A stretch of DNA of 19,571 bases. It comes from an uncultured Oscillospiraceae bacterium. GTDB taxonomy: Bacteria; Bacillota; Clostridia; Oscillospirales; Oscillospiraceae. The notes beneath the pieces were generated by a model, which saw nothing but the letters and a program-made list of their open reading frames with translations, searched no databases and was not told where the DNA came from. Every line of letters starts with the position of its first letter. Position 1 is the first letter of the stretch. A program made the position numbers and the translations under genes. Of this stretch, positions 1-7,318 are shown piece by piece. The stretch lies in NCBI GenBank assembly GCA_934589705.1, contig CAKTOH010000026.1, forward strand, positions 1-19,571, read 5' to 3'.

Positions 1-22
1 AAAATGTTTGAAAATTCGGGGG

Positions 23-55
23 ATTGCCACGGCAGTGTGCGCACTGCCTCGCAAT
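23..55. repeat. Palindromic intergenic repeat (REP-like)
   Basis: An imperfect palindrome starting ATTGCCACGG and ending CCTCGCAAT. The inner arms GGCAGTG (31-37) and CACTGCC (42-48) pair perfectly around a TGCG loop, and the outer arms ATTGC and GCAAT pair as well. From memory, elements of the form GGATTGCCACG...CTCGCAATGACA recur between genes in Clostridia, so this is probably one copy of a dispersed repeat; the flanking GG and GACA fit that form. Only one copy is visible here, so its repeated nature is recalled knowledge and not something this window shows. Confidence 0.55.
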
Positions 56-148
56 GACATGGTTTTTCGACAGTCTGTGAGCCGGGAGCCAGGGAAGCTC
101 TGATTAAATCGGCAAGAGCTGGCAGCGAGAGATTTTGTTTCCAGGCAA

Positions 149-196
149 GGTTTGGAAAATGAGGGAATACTGTATGTATTTCCCATTTTTCAAACC
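149..196. repeat. Long imperfect inverted repeat (21-bp stem, 5-nt loop)
   Basis: The left arm 149-170 pairs with the right arm 176-196 around the loop TGTAT. The stem is about 21 bp, broken only by one bulged A (162) and two G-T wobbles. It lies 43 bases past the stop of the small minus-strand gene ending at 239. No clear T run follows on the minus strand, so it is not a typical intrinsic terminator. It could be a transcript 3' end structure, a processing site, or a small palindromic element. The rest of 1-238 shows nothing else I can name. Confidence 0.6.
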
Positions 197-238
197 GCAG
201 CATGGGAGCAAAAGATCCGCTGTCCAGCCGCAGACGAT

Positions 239-625
239 TTATTCAGAGTTTCCCCAAGCTCCCGGCTCTGTTTCTTCCAGATTTGTTCGGGAGAAGACGA
301 TTCTCCCCTTTTCGGCGCTGCCCTCGCAGAGGAACTCCCCCTTCGGCACGCCTCCAGGGTACAGCTCGCAGACCCGGCTGTTGCCGCCAGGCTCCTTGAT
401 GAACAGGAGGATTTTCTCCGCGCAGAAAACGTAGGCTCCCGCAAACTCCCCCTGGGCGTCAGCAGGAGAGATTATTCCCTGGTGAAAACGGTATTGCTTT
501 CCGTCCTCCACCCGATACCAGTCGCCGGTGTAGAGCTCCGGCGTAATGGCGGTGCTTCGCAGATAGATAAGAACGCCTCCCAGCACCACCGCCAGTGCCA
601 GGCCTACGGCAATCAAACGCTTCAT
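239..625 (-). CDS. Small putative secreted or membrane-anchored protein
   Basis: A 128-residue protein of unknown function; I do not recognise a family. It begins with a short basic stretch (MKR) and a hydrophobic segment at about residues 4-22, which reads as an uncleaved signal anchor or a signal peptide. No lipobox cysteine follows. The remaining roughly 100 residues are soluble and mixed in charge, with the tryptophan-containing motif YTGDWYRVEDG near residue 32, so a small extracytoplasmic domain is likely. The start is supported by a GGGGGA ribosome binding site and by a well-formed promoter at 655-683. It is a single-gene unit: a terminator separates it from the PFL-family gene upstream, and only non-coding sequence follows. 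That it is a real gene is fairly secure from the promoter, RBS and signal segment; its function is not known. Confidence 0.75.
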   Translation of the reverse strand: MKRLIAVGLALAVVLGGVLIYLRSTAITPELYTGDWYRVEDGKQYRFHQGIISPADAQGEFAGAYVFCAEKILLFIKEPGGNSRVCELYPGGVPKGEFLCEGSAEKGRIVFSRTNLEETEPGAWGNSE

Positions 626-654
626 GGAATTCCCCCGTCCCCAGTTCTTCCTGT

Positions 655-683
655 ATTATACACGGCGGAAGCGGAAATCGCAA
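655..683 (-). promoter_or_regulatory. Sigma-A-type promoter of the small secreted-protein gene
   Basis: Read on the minus strand, TTGCGA (683-678) is followed by exactly 17 bases and then a perfect TATAAT (660-655). The predicted transcription start is near 648, giving a leader of about 22 nt that includes the GGGGGA ribosome binding site. Confidence 0.75.
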
Positions 684-734
684 TCCCTGAAACCTTAAAA
701 ATTATGTAAACTTATTTTGTGAATTTCTTACAAT

Positions 735-777
735 TGTCCAAAAGAGAACCTGCCCAGGTACAGCCCAGGCAGGTTCT
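735..777 (-). terminator. Intrinsic terminator after the PFL-family gene
   Basis: A perfect 10-bp stem, AGAACCTGCC on the plus strand at 745-754 with its complement at 768-777, and a 13-nt loop. On the minus strand a short T run (CTTTTGG) follows. It lies 14 bases past the stop codon at 791, so it ends the Dabb-ACT-PFL unit. Confidence 0.75.
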
Positions 778-790
778 TCGTCTTCCCCAA

Positions 791-2149
791 TCAGTTTTTC
801 AGGCTCTGTAAGGGGGCGGGAATCCGACCGCCCCGGGCTACGAAGGCCTCGCTGGACTTTTCGTGTACCGGCATCACCGGCGCGCTGCCCAGCAATCCGC
901 CCAGCTCGATCCGGTCGCCCACCACCTTGCCGGGAGCGGGAATGATCCGGACGGCGGTGGTCTTGGAATTGACCATGCCGATGGCCGCTTCGTCGGCGAT
1001 GATGGCGGAGATGGTAGCGGCACTGGTGTCCCCGGGCACGGCAATCATGTCCAGACCCACGGAGCACACGCAGGTCATGGCTTCCAGCTTGTCCAACACC
1101 AGGGTGCCATCCTCGGCGGCGGCAATCATGCCCTCGTCCTCGGACACCGGGATGAACGCGCCGGACAGGCCGCCCACATGGTTGGAGGCCATCACGCCGC
1201 CCTTCTTTACCGCGTCGTTCAGGAGAGCCAGTGCCGCAGTGGTACCGTGGGTTCCGCAGACCTCCAGACCCATTTCCTCCAGAATCCGAGCCACACTGTC
1301 CCCCACCGCCGGGGTGGGAGCCAGGCTCAGATCCACAATGCCAAAGGGAACGCCCAGCCGTTTGGAAGCCTCTCTGCCCACCAGCTGTCCCATTCGGGTG
1401 ATCTGGAAAGCGGTTTTCTTGATGGTCTCGGCCACCACATCAAAGGGCTGACCCTTCACGCTCTGAAGGGCGTGGTACACCACGCCGGGGCCGGAAACGC
1501 CCACATTCAGCTCGCACTCCGGCTCCCCGACCCCGTGGAAAGCACCGGCCATAAAGGGGTTGTCCTCCACGGCGTTGGCAAACACCACCAGCTTGGCACA
1601 GCCCAGGCCGCCGTTGTCCGCGGTGAGCTCGGCGGTTTTCTTTACGATCCGCCCCATTTCCGCAACGGCATCCATGTTGATACCCGCCTTGGTGGAGCCC
1701 ACATTGATACTGGCGCAGACCCGCTCCGTAACCTTCATGGCCTCGGGAATGGAGCGAATCAGCTTCCAGTCGCTTTCCGTGCAGCCCTTCTGCACAAGAG
1801 CGGAAAAACCGCCGATGAAGTTCACCCCGCAGGTTTTGGCGGCGGCATCCAGGGTCTTGGCGATTTCCACATAGGAATCCGTCTGGCAGGCAGCGGCAAC
1901 CAAGGAAATGGGCGTGACGGAAATCCGCTTGTTCACAATGGGAATTCCGAATTCCTTTTCGATTTCCTCGCCGGTTTTTACCAGGTCTTTGGCAAAAGTG
2001 GTGATTTTCTTATAAATTTTTGCGCAGCACACGCTCAAATCCGGGTCGCAGCAATCCAGCAGGCTGATGCCCATAGTAATGGTGCGGATGTCCAGATGCC
2101 GCTTGTCGATCATGTCCTGGGTGGCCAGGATCTCATTATAATTCAGCAT
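791..2149 (-). CDS. PFL-family protein, UPF0210 / DUF711
   Basis: This 452-residue protein matches the UPF0210 (DUF711) family along its whole length and has the family's usual size. Recognisable conserved stretches are [13 protein letters not shown] near residue 21, the Gly-rich block with [19 protein letters not shown] in the middle, [19 protein letters not shown], and the C-terminal [14 protein letters not shown]. Family members are reported to have a pyruvate-formate-lyase-like fold, but the biochemical role is unknown; I infer no reaction. It carries an unusual Cys-rich N-terminus (C33, C34, C41, C42). The gene follows the UPF0237 ACT-domain gene by 9 bases, with a GAGGTG ribosome binding site overlapping that gene's stop. 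The UPF0210/UPF0237 pairing is conserved in Firmicutes and suggests that the ACT protein senses a small ligand for this enzyme-like partner. Confidence 0.92.
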   Translation of the reverse strand: MLNYNEILATQDMIDKRHLDIRTITMGISLLDCCDPDLSVCCAKIYKKITTFAKDLVKTGEEIEKEFGIPIVNKRISVTPISLVAAACQTDSYVEIAKTLDAAAKTCGVNFIGGFSALVQKGCTESDWKLIRSIPEAMKVTERVCASINVGSTKAGINMDAVAEMGRIVKKTAELTADNGGLGCAKLVVFANAVEDNPFMAGAFHGVGEPECELNVGVSGPGVVYHALQSVKGQPFDVVAETIKKTAFQITRMGQLVGREASKRLGVPFGIVDLSLAPTPAVGDSVARILEEMGLEVCGTHGTTAALALLNDAVKKGGVMASNHVGGLSGAFIPVSEDEGMIAAAEDGTLVLDKLEAMTCVCSVGLDMIAVPGDTSAATISAIIADEAAIGMVNSKTTAVRIIPAPGKVVGDRIELGGLLGSAPVMPVHEKSSEAFVARGGRIPAPLQSLKN

Positions 2150-2158
2150 GGCGGCACC

Positions 2159-2428
2159 TCAGATCCGGTGCATGGCTTCAAAAATGTCTTCCCGCTGCAC
2201 CCGGATGGACAGCCCCATCTCCCGGCCCAGCTGCTCCATGCCGGTAACCAGCTCCGAAAGGGGCACATTGCAGGCGGAAACCTCCACCACCATCATCATG
2301 GTGAAGTAACCCTGCATAACCGTCTGGTTGATGTCCAGAACATTGACCTGATAGCCTGCCAGGGCAGTGCAGACATTCGCGATAATGCCCACCCGATCCT
2401 TGCCGACAACTGTTACAACTGCTTTCAT
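2159..2428 (-). CDS. ACT-domain protein, UPF0237 family
   Basis: An 89-residue single ACT domain beginning MKAVVTVVGKDRVGIIANV, the typical first strand and helix with the Gly-containing ligand loop (DRVGI). ACT domains bind small molecules, often amino acids, at dimer interfaces. The frame is open well upstream, but the internal ATG at 2428 is chosen because AAGGAGAG lies at the right spacing just before it and because the upstream translation is low-complexity and overlaps the Dabb gene in another frame. It sits between the Dabb gene (10 bases upstream) and the UPF0210 gene (9 bases downstream) and is almost certainly cotranscribed with both. The likely role, regulation of or partnership with the UPF0210 protein, is inferred from conserved pairing only. 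Confidence 0.9.
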   Translation of the reverse strand: MKAVVTVVGKDRVGIIANVCTALAGYQVNVLDINQTVMQGYFTMMMVVEVSACNVPLSELVTGMEQLGREMGLSIRVQREDIFEAMHRI

Positions 2429-2438
2429 AATTCTCTCC

Positions 2439-2720
2439 TTAAACCTCGTAGTCCGCTGCCACCCGGGTCTGCACCCAGGGGAAGAAATGGGTCTTCGCCT
2501 CGATATGAGCCGGATGCTCAGCATAAACCGCCAGGGCTTCCCGGCTTTCCAGCTCGGAATAGAGCACAAAATCCGGACCGACGAAGGCTTTTTTCACTTC
2601 CATTTTGGTTAAACCCGGGATTTTGCCCACCAGGGGCAGGAGGGCAGCCTGGGCTGCGGAAATTACCTTGTCCTTATCTGCCTCCGGCTTCAGCGTAAAG
2701 AAAATAATATGCTTAACCAT
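2439..2720 (-). CDS. Dabb-family (stress-responsive alpha/beta barrel) protein
   Basis: A 93-residue protein with the signature of the Dabb dimeric alpha-beta barrel family: the opening MVKHIIFFTLKPEAD, a middle GLTKMEV, and DFVLYSELESREALAVYAEHPAH before the C-terminal strand. Members are small ferredoxin-like homodimers; some bind haem or small ligands, some are stress-induced, and most are uncharacterised. The ATG start is preceded by AAAGGACATCACC, a good ribosome binding site. It is the first gene after the strong terminator at 2757-2791, so it probably opens a short unit with the ACT and UPF0210 genes. I could not identify a convincing promoter in the roughly 80 bases upstream, so expression may depend partly on read-through. 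Confidence 0.88.
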   Translation of the reverse strand: MVKHIIFFTLKPEADKDKVISAAQAALLPLVGKIPGLTKMEVKKAFVGPDFVLYSELESREALAVYAEHPAHIEAKTHFFPWVQTRVAADYEV

Positions 2721-2756
2721 GGTGATGTCCTTTCTGTGGAGGAGTTTTCGGTATTA

Positions 2757-2791
2757 CGAAAAACACCGGGACTATGGTCAGTCCCGGTGTT
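2757..2791 (-). terminator. Strong intrinsic terminator of the hflX-to-ispH operon
   Basis: A perfect 12-bp stem: AACACCGGGACT at 2762-2773 pairs with AGTCCCGGTGTT at 2780-2791, with a 6-nt loop. On the minus strand it is followed directly by TTTTT. It begins 12 bases after the ispH-S1 stop codon. Confidence 0.92.
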
Positions 2792-2802
2792 CCTTTGAAA
2801 AA

Positions 2803-4743
2803 TTACTCGGCGTCCTCGCCATTGTCCTCCAGCAGAGCCCGGATGGACAGGGAGATGCGCTTGTTCTCGGCATCCACATCGGTGATCTTGACCTTCACGT
2901 CCTGACCCTCGGACAGCACATCCTCGGGCTTGCCAATCCGGCGGTCAGCGATCTGGGAAATGTGAATCAGGCCGTCTACGCCGGGCAGAATCTCAGCGAA
3001 AGCACCGAAGGTCATCAGCTTGACAATCTTGGCATCCACCACGTCGCCCACAGCGTAATTGGTCATGAACTGGTTCCAGGGGTTCATCTCGGCAGTCTTG
3101 TAGCCCAGAGAAATCTTGTGCTTCTCGGGATCGAAGGAGATGACGTAAACGTCGATCTCGTCGCCGACCTTCACCACGTCCGCGGGGGTCTTGATCCGGT
3201 TCCAGCTCAGCTCGGAAACGTGCACCATGCCGTCCACGCCGCCGATATCCACAAAAGCGCCGTAGGAAGTCAGGGACTTCACAACGCCGTGATACTTCTT
3301 GCCCACCTCGATCTCGCTCCAGATCTTCTCCTGAGCAGCCTTACGAGCCTCGGAGGAAACGGCGCGGATGGAGCCGATGACACGGCGGCGGGCACGGTTG
3401 ACCTCGGTAATCTTCATCTGCACGGTCTTGCCCACCATACCGGCCATGTCGCCGCCCTTGGCGATGCCGGACTGAGAAGCGGGGATAAAGACCCGGATGC
3501 CCTTCACGTTGGCAACCAGACCGCCCTTGTTCTCCTCGGTAATAACGCCTTCCACGGTGGTCTTGTCCTCCACCCAGGCAGCCATGTCGTCCCAGACCTT
3601 CAGGCCGTCCAGCTTCTTCTTGGACAGCTGCACGGTGCCTTCCTGATCGTTCACGCGAACGACAAAGACTTCGATCTCATCGCCCACCTTCAGAATGTCC
3701 TCAGGCTTGACGGAAGGGTCATTGCTGACTTCATCATAGGGGATGTAGCCGGCGTGCTTGGTGCCCAGATCCACCTGAACCTCGGTATTGCCGATACCGG
3801 TAACGGTGCCTACGACCTTATCTCCTGTATTTAAAGTCTTGATGGACTGCTCGAGAAGCTCCGCAAAGTTCTCCTCCTGTACAGCCTCAGCATTGGTAAT
3901 TTCACTCATAGTCTTGTTGACCTCCTTTATAATCCACGCCGGAGTCGACGCGCCGGCAGTGATTCCAACATCTGTAACACCGGAAAAATCTTCCGCTTTC
4001 AGCTCGGCGGCATTGTCCACCAGGAAGACCTTATCGCAGTGCTCTCGGCAAATCATAGCGAGACGGCCTGTGTTGGAACTTTTGGGGTCTCCTACAACGA
4101 CCATTGCCTGACATACTCCACTCAGTTCTGCTGCTTCGCTTTGCCTATACTCCGTTGCTCTGCATATTGTATCAAAAATTTTCAAGTTAGTAAACTGTTT
4201 TTTTGCAAATTCACCGCACAATTTCCACAAAGATTCAGTGGAAGTTGTCTGTGAAACCATGCAAATTGCCAGATTCGAGGAAATTTTTTCATCAGCAACC
4301 CATTTTTCGAGCTCGGAAGCGTCCTGAAACACCCGAAAATCCTTACACCAGCCGGCGATTCCCTCCACCTCCGGATGGGTGGGGGTGCCGATGATGATGG
4401 GAAGCCGCCCTTCCTCACATGCCCGGCTGACGATGGTGTGAATCCGCTTGACGAAGGGGCAGGTGGCGTCGATGATCTCCACCTTCTGCGATTCCAGCCG
4501 CTCATACACCGCCCGGCTGATGCCGTGAGAGCGGATAATCACCGTTTCTCCGGGCAGAGCCTCCTCCGGCGTTTCGATGACCCGAACACCCATTTTCTCG
4601 AATTTGTCCACCACATGCCGGTTGTGGATAATGGGGCCCAGGGTGGCCACCTTCCGTCCCTCCTGGGCAGCCTTCTCCACCAGCTCTACCGCCCGGCTGA
4701 CGCCGAAGCAGAAGCCGGCGCTTTTCGCCACTCGGACGCTCAC
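2803..4743 (-). CDS. ispH: IspH (HMB-PP reductase) fused to four S1 RNA-binding domains
   Basis: A 646-residue fusion. Residues 1-285 are 4-hydroxy-3-methylbut-2-enyl diphosphate reductase, the last step of the MEP isoprenoid pathway. The three 4Fe-4S cluster cysteines are C12 (GFCFGV), C95 (DATCPF) and C194 (DTICRAT). The active-site THPEVEG loop (H123, E125) and SQTT (164-167) are also present. After a short acidic linker come four S1 repeats, at about 307-377, 391-462, 481-549 and 566-635, the third with the classic YGAFVDIGGVDGMVHVSELSW. The second repeat is the most divergent. Such fusions are known in Clostridia, where the S1 half may replace or resemble ribosomal protein S1. Translation starts at GTG in a GTGA overlap with the cmk stop, indicating coupling. 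It is the last gene before a strong terminator. The IspH half is confidently active; the role of the S1 half is inferred. Confidence 0.96.
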   Translation of the reverse strand: MSVRVAKSAGFCFGVSRAVELVEKAAQEGRKVATLGPIIHNRHVVDKFEKMGVRVIETPEEALPGETVIIRSHGISRAVYERLESQKVEIIDATCPFVKRIHTIVSRACEEGRLPIIIGTPTHPEVEGIAGWCKDFRVFQDASELEKWVADEKISSNLAICMVSQTTSTESLWKLCGEFAKKQFTNLKIFDTICRATEYRQSEAAELSGVCQAMVVVGDPKSSNTGRLAMICREHCDKVFLVDNAAELKAEDFSGVTDVGITAGASTPAWIIKEVNKTMSEITNAEAVQEENFAELLEQSIKTLNTGDKVVGTVTGIGNTEVQVDLGTKHAGYIPYDEVSNDPSVKPEDILKVGDEIEVFVVRVNDQEGTVQLSKKKLDGLKVWDDMAAWVEDKTTVEGVITEENKGGLVANVKGIRVFIPASQSGIAKGGDMAGMVGKTVQMKITEVNRARRRVIGSIRAVSSEARKAAQEKIWSEIEVGKKYHGVVKSLTSYGAFVDIGGVDGMVHVSELSWNRIKTPADVVKVGDEIDVYVISFDPEKHKISLGYKTAEMNPWNQFMTNYAVGDVVDAKIVKLMTFGAFAEILPGVDGLIHISQIADRRIGKPEDVLSEGQDVKVKITDVDAENKRISLSIRALLEDNGEDAE

Positions 4744-5420
4744 GGTGCCACCTTCTTCGCAATGGTTTCCTTCATGGCGGCGATCACCTCATCGATGGTC
4801 ATCTCGGAGGTATCCAGCTTTACGGAATCCCGGGTCATTTTCAGAGGTGCCACCTCCCGGTGGGTATCCTGGTAATCCCGCTGCTGAATGTCCTTGAGAA
4901 TCTTCTCGTAGTCTGCCTTCTGTCCCTTTTCCAGCAGCTCCTTGGTGCGCCGCTTTGCCCGCACCTCCGGGGAGGCGGTGAGGAAGAATTTTACGGTGGC
5001 CTTAGGCAGCACCACCGTGCCGATATCCCGGCCGTCCATGATCACGTCGTACTGCTGGGCAATCTCCCGCTGCATATCCAGCAGCATATCCCGGACAATG
5101 GCGTGAGCGGAAATCAGGCTGGCCTTCTGGGAAATTTCCGGAGTGCGGATGTCCCCGGTCACGTCCATGCCGTTCATAATCATGTGCTGAACGCCCTCGG
5201 CATCGTATTCAATTCTGACGGTCAGCTCGTCAATGTAGCGGGAAATGCCGTCGATATCCTTGGGACTTACCCCCCACAGGTCAAAAAAGTAGGCAACCGT
5301 CCGGTAAATGGCACCGGTATCCACATAATGATAGCCCATTTCCGCGGCCAGGCGGCGGGCAATGGTGCTTTTGCCCGCACCGGCAGGCCCATCAATGGCG
5401 ATGGAAATTTTCTTAGCCAT
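4740..5420 (-). CDS. cmk: Cytidylate kinase
   Basis: A 226-residue (d)CMP kinase, the usual length. It transfers phosphate from ATP to CMP or dCMP in pyrimidine salvage and RNA-turnover recycling. The P-loop GPAGAGKST is at residues 11-19, followed by VDTGAIYR (33-40), which lines the nucleoside site. The family signature MDGRDIGTVVLP lies in the middle, and the LID region RRTKELLEKGQ follows. The ATG start is preceded by AAAGGGAT. It begins 4 bases after the stop of the sigma-like gene and ends overlapping ispH by 4 bases, so it sits inside one transcription unit. The cmk-ispH-S1 adjacency is familiar from Clostridia. Nothing looks damaged. Confidence 0.96.
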   Translation of the reverse strand: MAKKISIAIDGPAGAGKSTIARRLAAEMGYHYVDTGAIYRTVAYFFDLWGVSPKDIDGISRYIDELTVRIEYDAEGVQHMIMNGMDVTGDIRTPEISQKASLISAHAIVRDMLLDMQREIAQQYDVIMDGRDIGTVVLPKATVKFFLTASPEVRAKRRTKELLEKGQKADYEKILKDIQQRDYQDTHREVAPLKMTRDSVKLDTSEMTIDEVIAAMKETIAKKVAP

Positions 5421-5424
5421 AATC

Positions 5425-6453
5425 TTATCCCTTTCTCAGTTTGCTCAAGGCGGCGGCCTCCCGGGCAACCACCTCCTGGGGTGTCAGACCCAGCAGTCTG
5501 CCTGTTTCCTCCGGGCTCAGCGGCTTGCCACCCTCCAGGCCGAAGCGCAGGGTCAGGAGCCTGGCATCCGCCTCATCCAGAGAGGACAGCAGGTCTCCGA
5601 TGCGCTGGCGCATCTGGAACAGCGCCGTGTCCTCCACCGCCTGGGTCTGCTCCTGGCTGTCCTCCGGCTCATCCGGACGGTTCACCCGGTCAACCAGTCG
5701 GGCGTTTTCGATCATTTTTTTGACGGCTTCCGTCTCCTCCGGGGACATATGCAGCTGCTCCGCAATTTCCTCCAGAGTAGGATTTCTGCCCAGTTCGGAC
5801 AGAAGCCGCTCGTCAATCTGCCGGTAGTCCTCCATGGCACGGCGCATTTTCTGCCCCACGCCGCCGGCATGAGCCTGTAAAATCACCGCCCGGGCCAGAT
5901 AAAACCGAATCCACCGATCCCGGTGATCGGCATAGACCCCCTCACAGTAGGACTGAATGGCCTGCCAGAGACCCAGACTGCCCTCCTGAATCAGATCCAT
6001 CAGAAGCACGCCGTAACCCACATAGTCCTGTGCCAGCTCGATGACCCGGGAAAGCCCCAGATTTGCCAGCTGCTCTTCCCCACCGGCCTTTTCGGCACAC
6101 TGGGCGGCAAGAACCGCCTCATCTCCAAAGGCGGGAACGCCCGCCAGCTCTTCCAAATACAGCCGCAGAGGGTCGCTTTCTTCCAAAAGGCCGGGATTCA
6201 GTCCCTCTGCCGCCAGAAGCTCCTCCTGACGCAGACGGGCAGCGGCCTCGCCGGTGCCGTGGGTCTTGGGAAGGTCAATCTCCAGCGTTACCCCGGCGGT
6301 TTCCAGCTCTTGCAGCGTTTCTTCCAGAGCCTCGGTGTACTCCCCTTCCAGCAGCGTCAGAAGCCGGGACGCAGCTACCCGATCTCCCGTTTTCAGGCCG
6401 GAAAGAAATACGTCCACCGGATCCGGCTCAAAGGAAAATTCCAGTTCATTCAT
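5425..6453 (-). CDS. Degenerate sigma-70-like protein with altered promoter-contact regions
   Basis: A 342-residue protein with the full RpoD layout. A region 1.1-like helical segment (about 12-60) is followed by a region 1.2-like DPLRLYLEELAGVPAF (94-109), a clean region 2.2 core-binding motif LLMDLIQEGSLGLWQAIQSY (150-169), a region 3-like segment with NPTLEEIAEQLHMSPEE (224-240), and a region 4-like C-terminus. The DNA-contacting parts are altered. The region 2.3/2.4 stretch reads HRDRWIRFYLARAV, so the Gln and Thr that read the -10 box become Phe184 and Ala187. The recognition helix in region 4.2 reads LTPQEVVAREAA, losing the usual Arg-Glu-Arg-x-Arg pattern. It probably binds RNA polymerase core but not standard promoters. 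It overlaps the preceding sigma gene by 8 bases, with GGAGGA before its ATG. An intact frame and strong RBS argue against a pseudogene. Confidence 0.82.
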   Translation of the reverse strand: MNELEFSFEPDPVDVFLSGLKTGDRVAASRLLTLLEGEYTEALEETLQELETAGVTLEIDLPKTHGTGEAAARLRQEELLAAEGLNPGLLEESDPLRLYLEELAGVPAFGDEAVLAAQCAEKAGGEEQLANLGLSRVIELAQDYVGYGVLLMDLIQEGSLGLWQAIQSYCEGVYADHRDRWIRFYLARAVILQAHAGGVGQKMRRAMEDYRQIDERLLSELGRNPTLEEIAEQLHMSPEETEAVKKMIENARLVDRVNRPDEPEDSQEQTQAVEDTALFQMRQRIGDLLSSLDEADARLLTLRFGLEGGKPLSPEETGRLLGLTPQEVVAREAAALSKLRKG

Positions 6454-7318
6454 TCAAAAAGTCCTCCAATCCCAGACTCTGCCCGCTTTTTTGCAGCTTG
6501 TCCATGGCCTGCCGCTCAATCTGGCGAACCCGCTCCTTGGAAATACCCAGCTGCTTGCCGATTTCCTCCAGGGAATGACAGGCCCCGTCCTCCATGCCGA
6601 AGTGAAGCCGCAGCACCTGCTGCTGCCGGGGATTCAGGGTGGAAAGGAGCTGGACAATGGCGTTTTCCAGTTCCTGGCGCACCAGCTCCTGATAGGGCTG
6701 GGGGGACAGAGAATCCTCCACCAGATTGCCCAGGACTCCGTCGTCCCCTTCTCCCGTGGGCACATCCAGAGAGCACACGTCCGGGGTCAGAAGCATCAGC
6801 TCCTTCACCCGCTGCTCAGGAAGGCCGCACCGCCGGGCAATCTGCGCGGTGGTAGGCTCCTGACCGGTTTCCTGGGTCAGTGCGTTCTTGGCCGCCGCCA
6901 CCGCCCGCATTTTCTCCGCGGTATGCAGAGGCACCCGAATGGGACTGCCGTGGTTGATGAGGCACCGGGTCACGCCCTGGCGAATCCACTTGGTGGCGTA
7001 GGTGGAAAACCGGCAGTCCATGGTATAGTCGAACTTCCTGGCTGCCGTCAGCAGGCCGATGCTCCCCTCCTGAATCAGGTCAAGAAGAGCCACTCCCCGC
7101 CCTGCGTACTCCCGGGCGATGCTCACCACCAGCCGCAGATTGGAATTGACCATCTGGCGGATGGCCTCCTCGTCTCCGGCGGCACACCGGCGAGCCAGCG
7201 CTTTTTCCTCCTCCGGGGTCAGCCGGGGATACTGGCGAATCTCCCGTAGGAACTGGCTCATATCGTCCTCGCCGGTGCTCACCGGAAGGTTTTTTTCTGT
7301 ATCCACACTTTGTGTCAT
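6446..7318 (-). CDS. rpoD: RpoD-family RNA polymerase sigma factor (short form)
   Basis: A 290-residue sigma-70 protein that directs RNA polymerase to promoters. It has region 1.2 (SQFLREIRQYPRLT, 21-34), region 2 (55-125) with LLDLIQEGSIGLL and RFSTYATKWIRQGVT, region 3 (about 135-210), and region 4 with the helix-turn-helix at 248-275 (SLEEIGKQLGISKERVRQIE). Residues matching the -10 readers, Gln114 and Thr117, are kept. Region 1.1 is missing and the protein is shorter than typical primary sigma factors. One of the two adjacent tryptophans of region 2.3 is Lys, and the first Arg of the recognition helix is Lys. Its place directly after dnaG, with an ATGA overlap, is that of the housekeeping rpoD, and the C-terminal LEDFLNE resembles RpoD. 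Whether it is the primary factor or a group 2 paralogue is unsettled. Confidence 0.88.
   Translation of the reverse strand: MTQSVDTEKNLPVSTGEDDMSQFLREIRQYPRLTPEEEKALARRCAAGDEEAIRQMVNSNLRLVVSIAREYAGRGVALLDLIQEGSIGLLTAARKFDYTMDCRFSTYATKWIRQGVTRCLINHGSPIRVPLHTAEKMRAVAAAKNALTQETGQEPTTAQIARRCGLPEQRVKELMLLTPDVCSLDVPTGEGDDGVLGNLVEDSLSPQPYQELVRQELENAIVQLLSTLNPRQQQVLRLHFGMEDGACHSLEEIGKQLGISKERVRQIERQAMDKLQKSGQSLGLEDFLNE

Noticed and set aside
135..709. Small plus-strand frames over the left end
   Set aside because: They overlap the better supported minus-strand gene at 239-625 and have no promoter or ribosome binding site.
863..2698. 611-residue open frame on the plus strand
   Set aside because: It is antisense to the UPF0210, ACT and Dabb genes, is rich in His and Gly with no recognisable motif, and lacks a ribosome binding site; high GC explains the absence of stops.
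2605..3834. 409-residue open frame on the plus strand
   Set aside because: Antisense to the S1 half of ispH-S1, with Leu/His/Gly-rich low-quality translation and no family signal.
5425..6453. Second sigma gene as a pseudogene
   Set aside because: The frame is intact over 342 codons, regions 1.2 and 2.2 are well kept, and it has a strong ribosome binding site and coupled neighbours.
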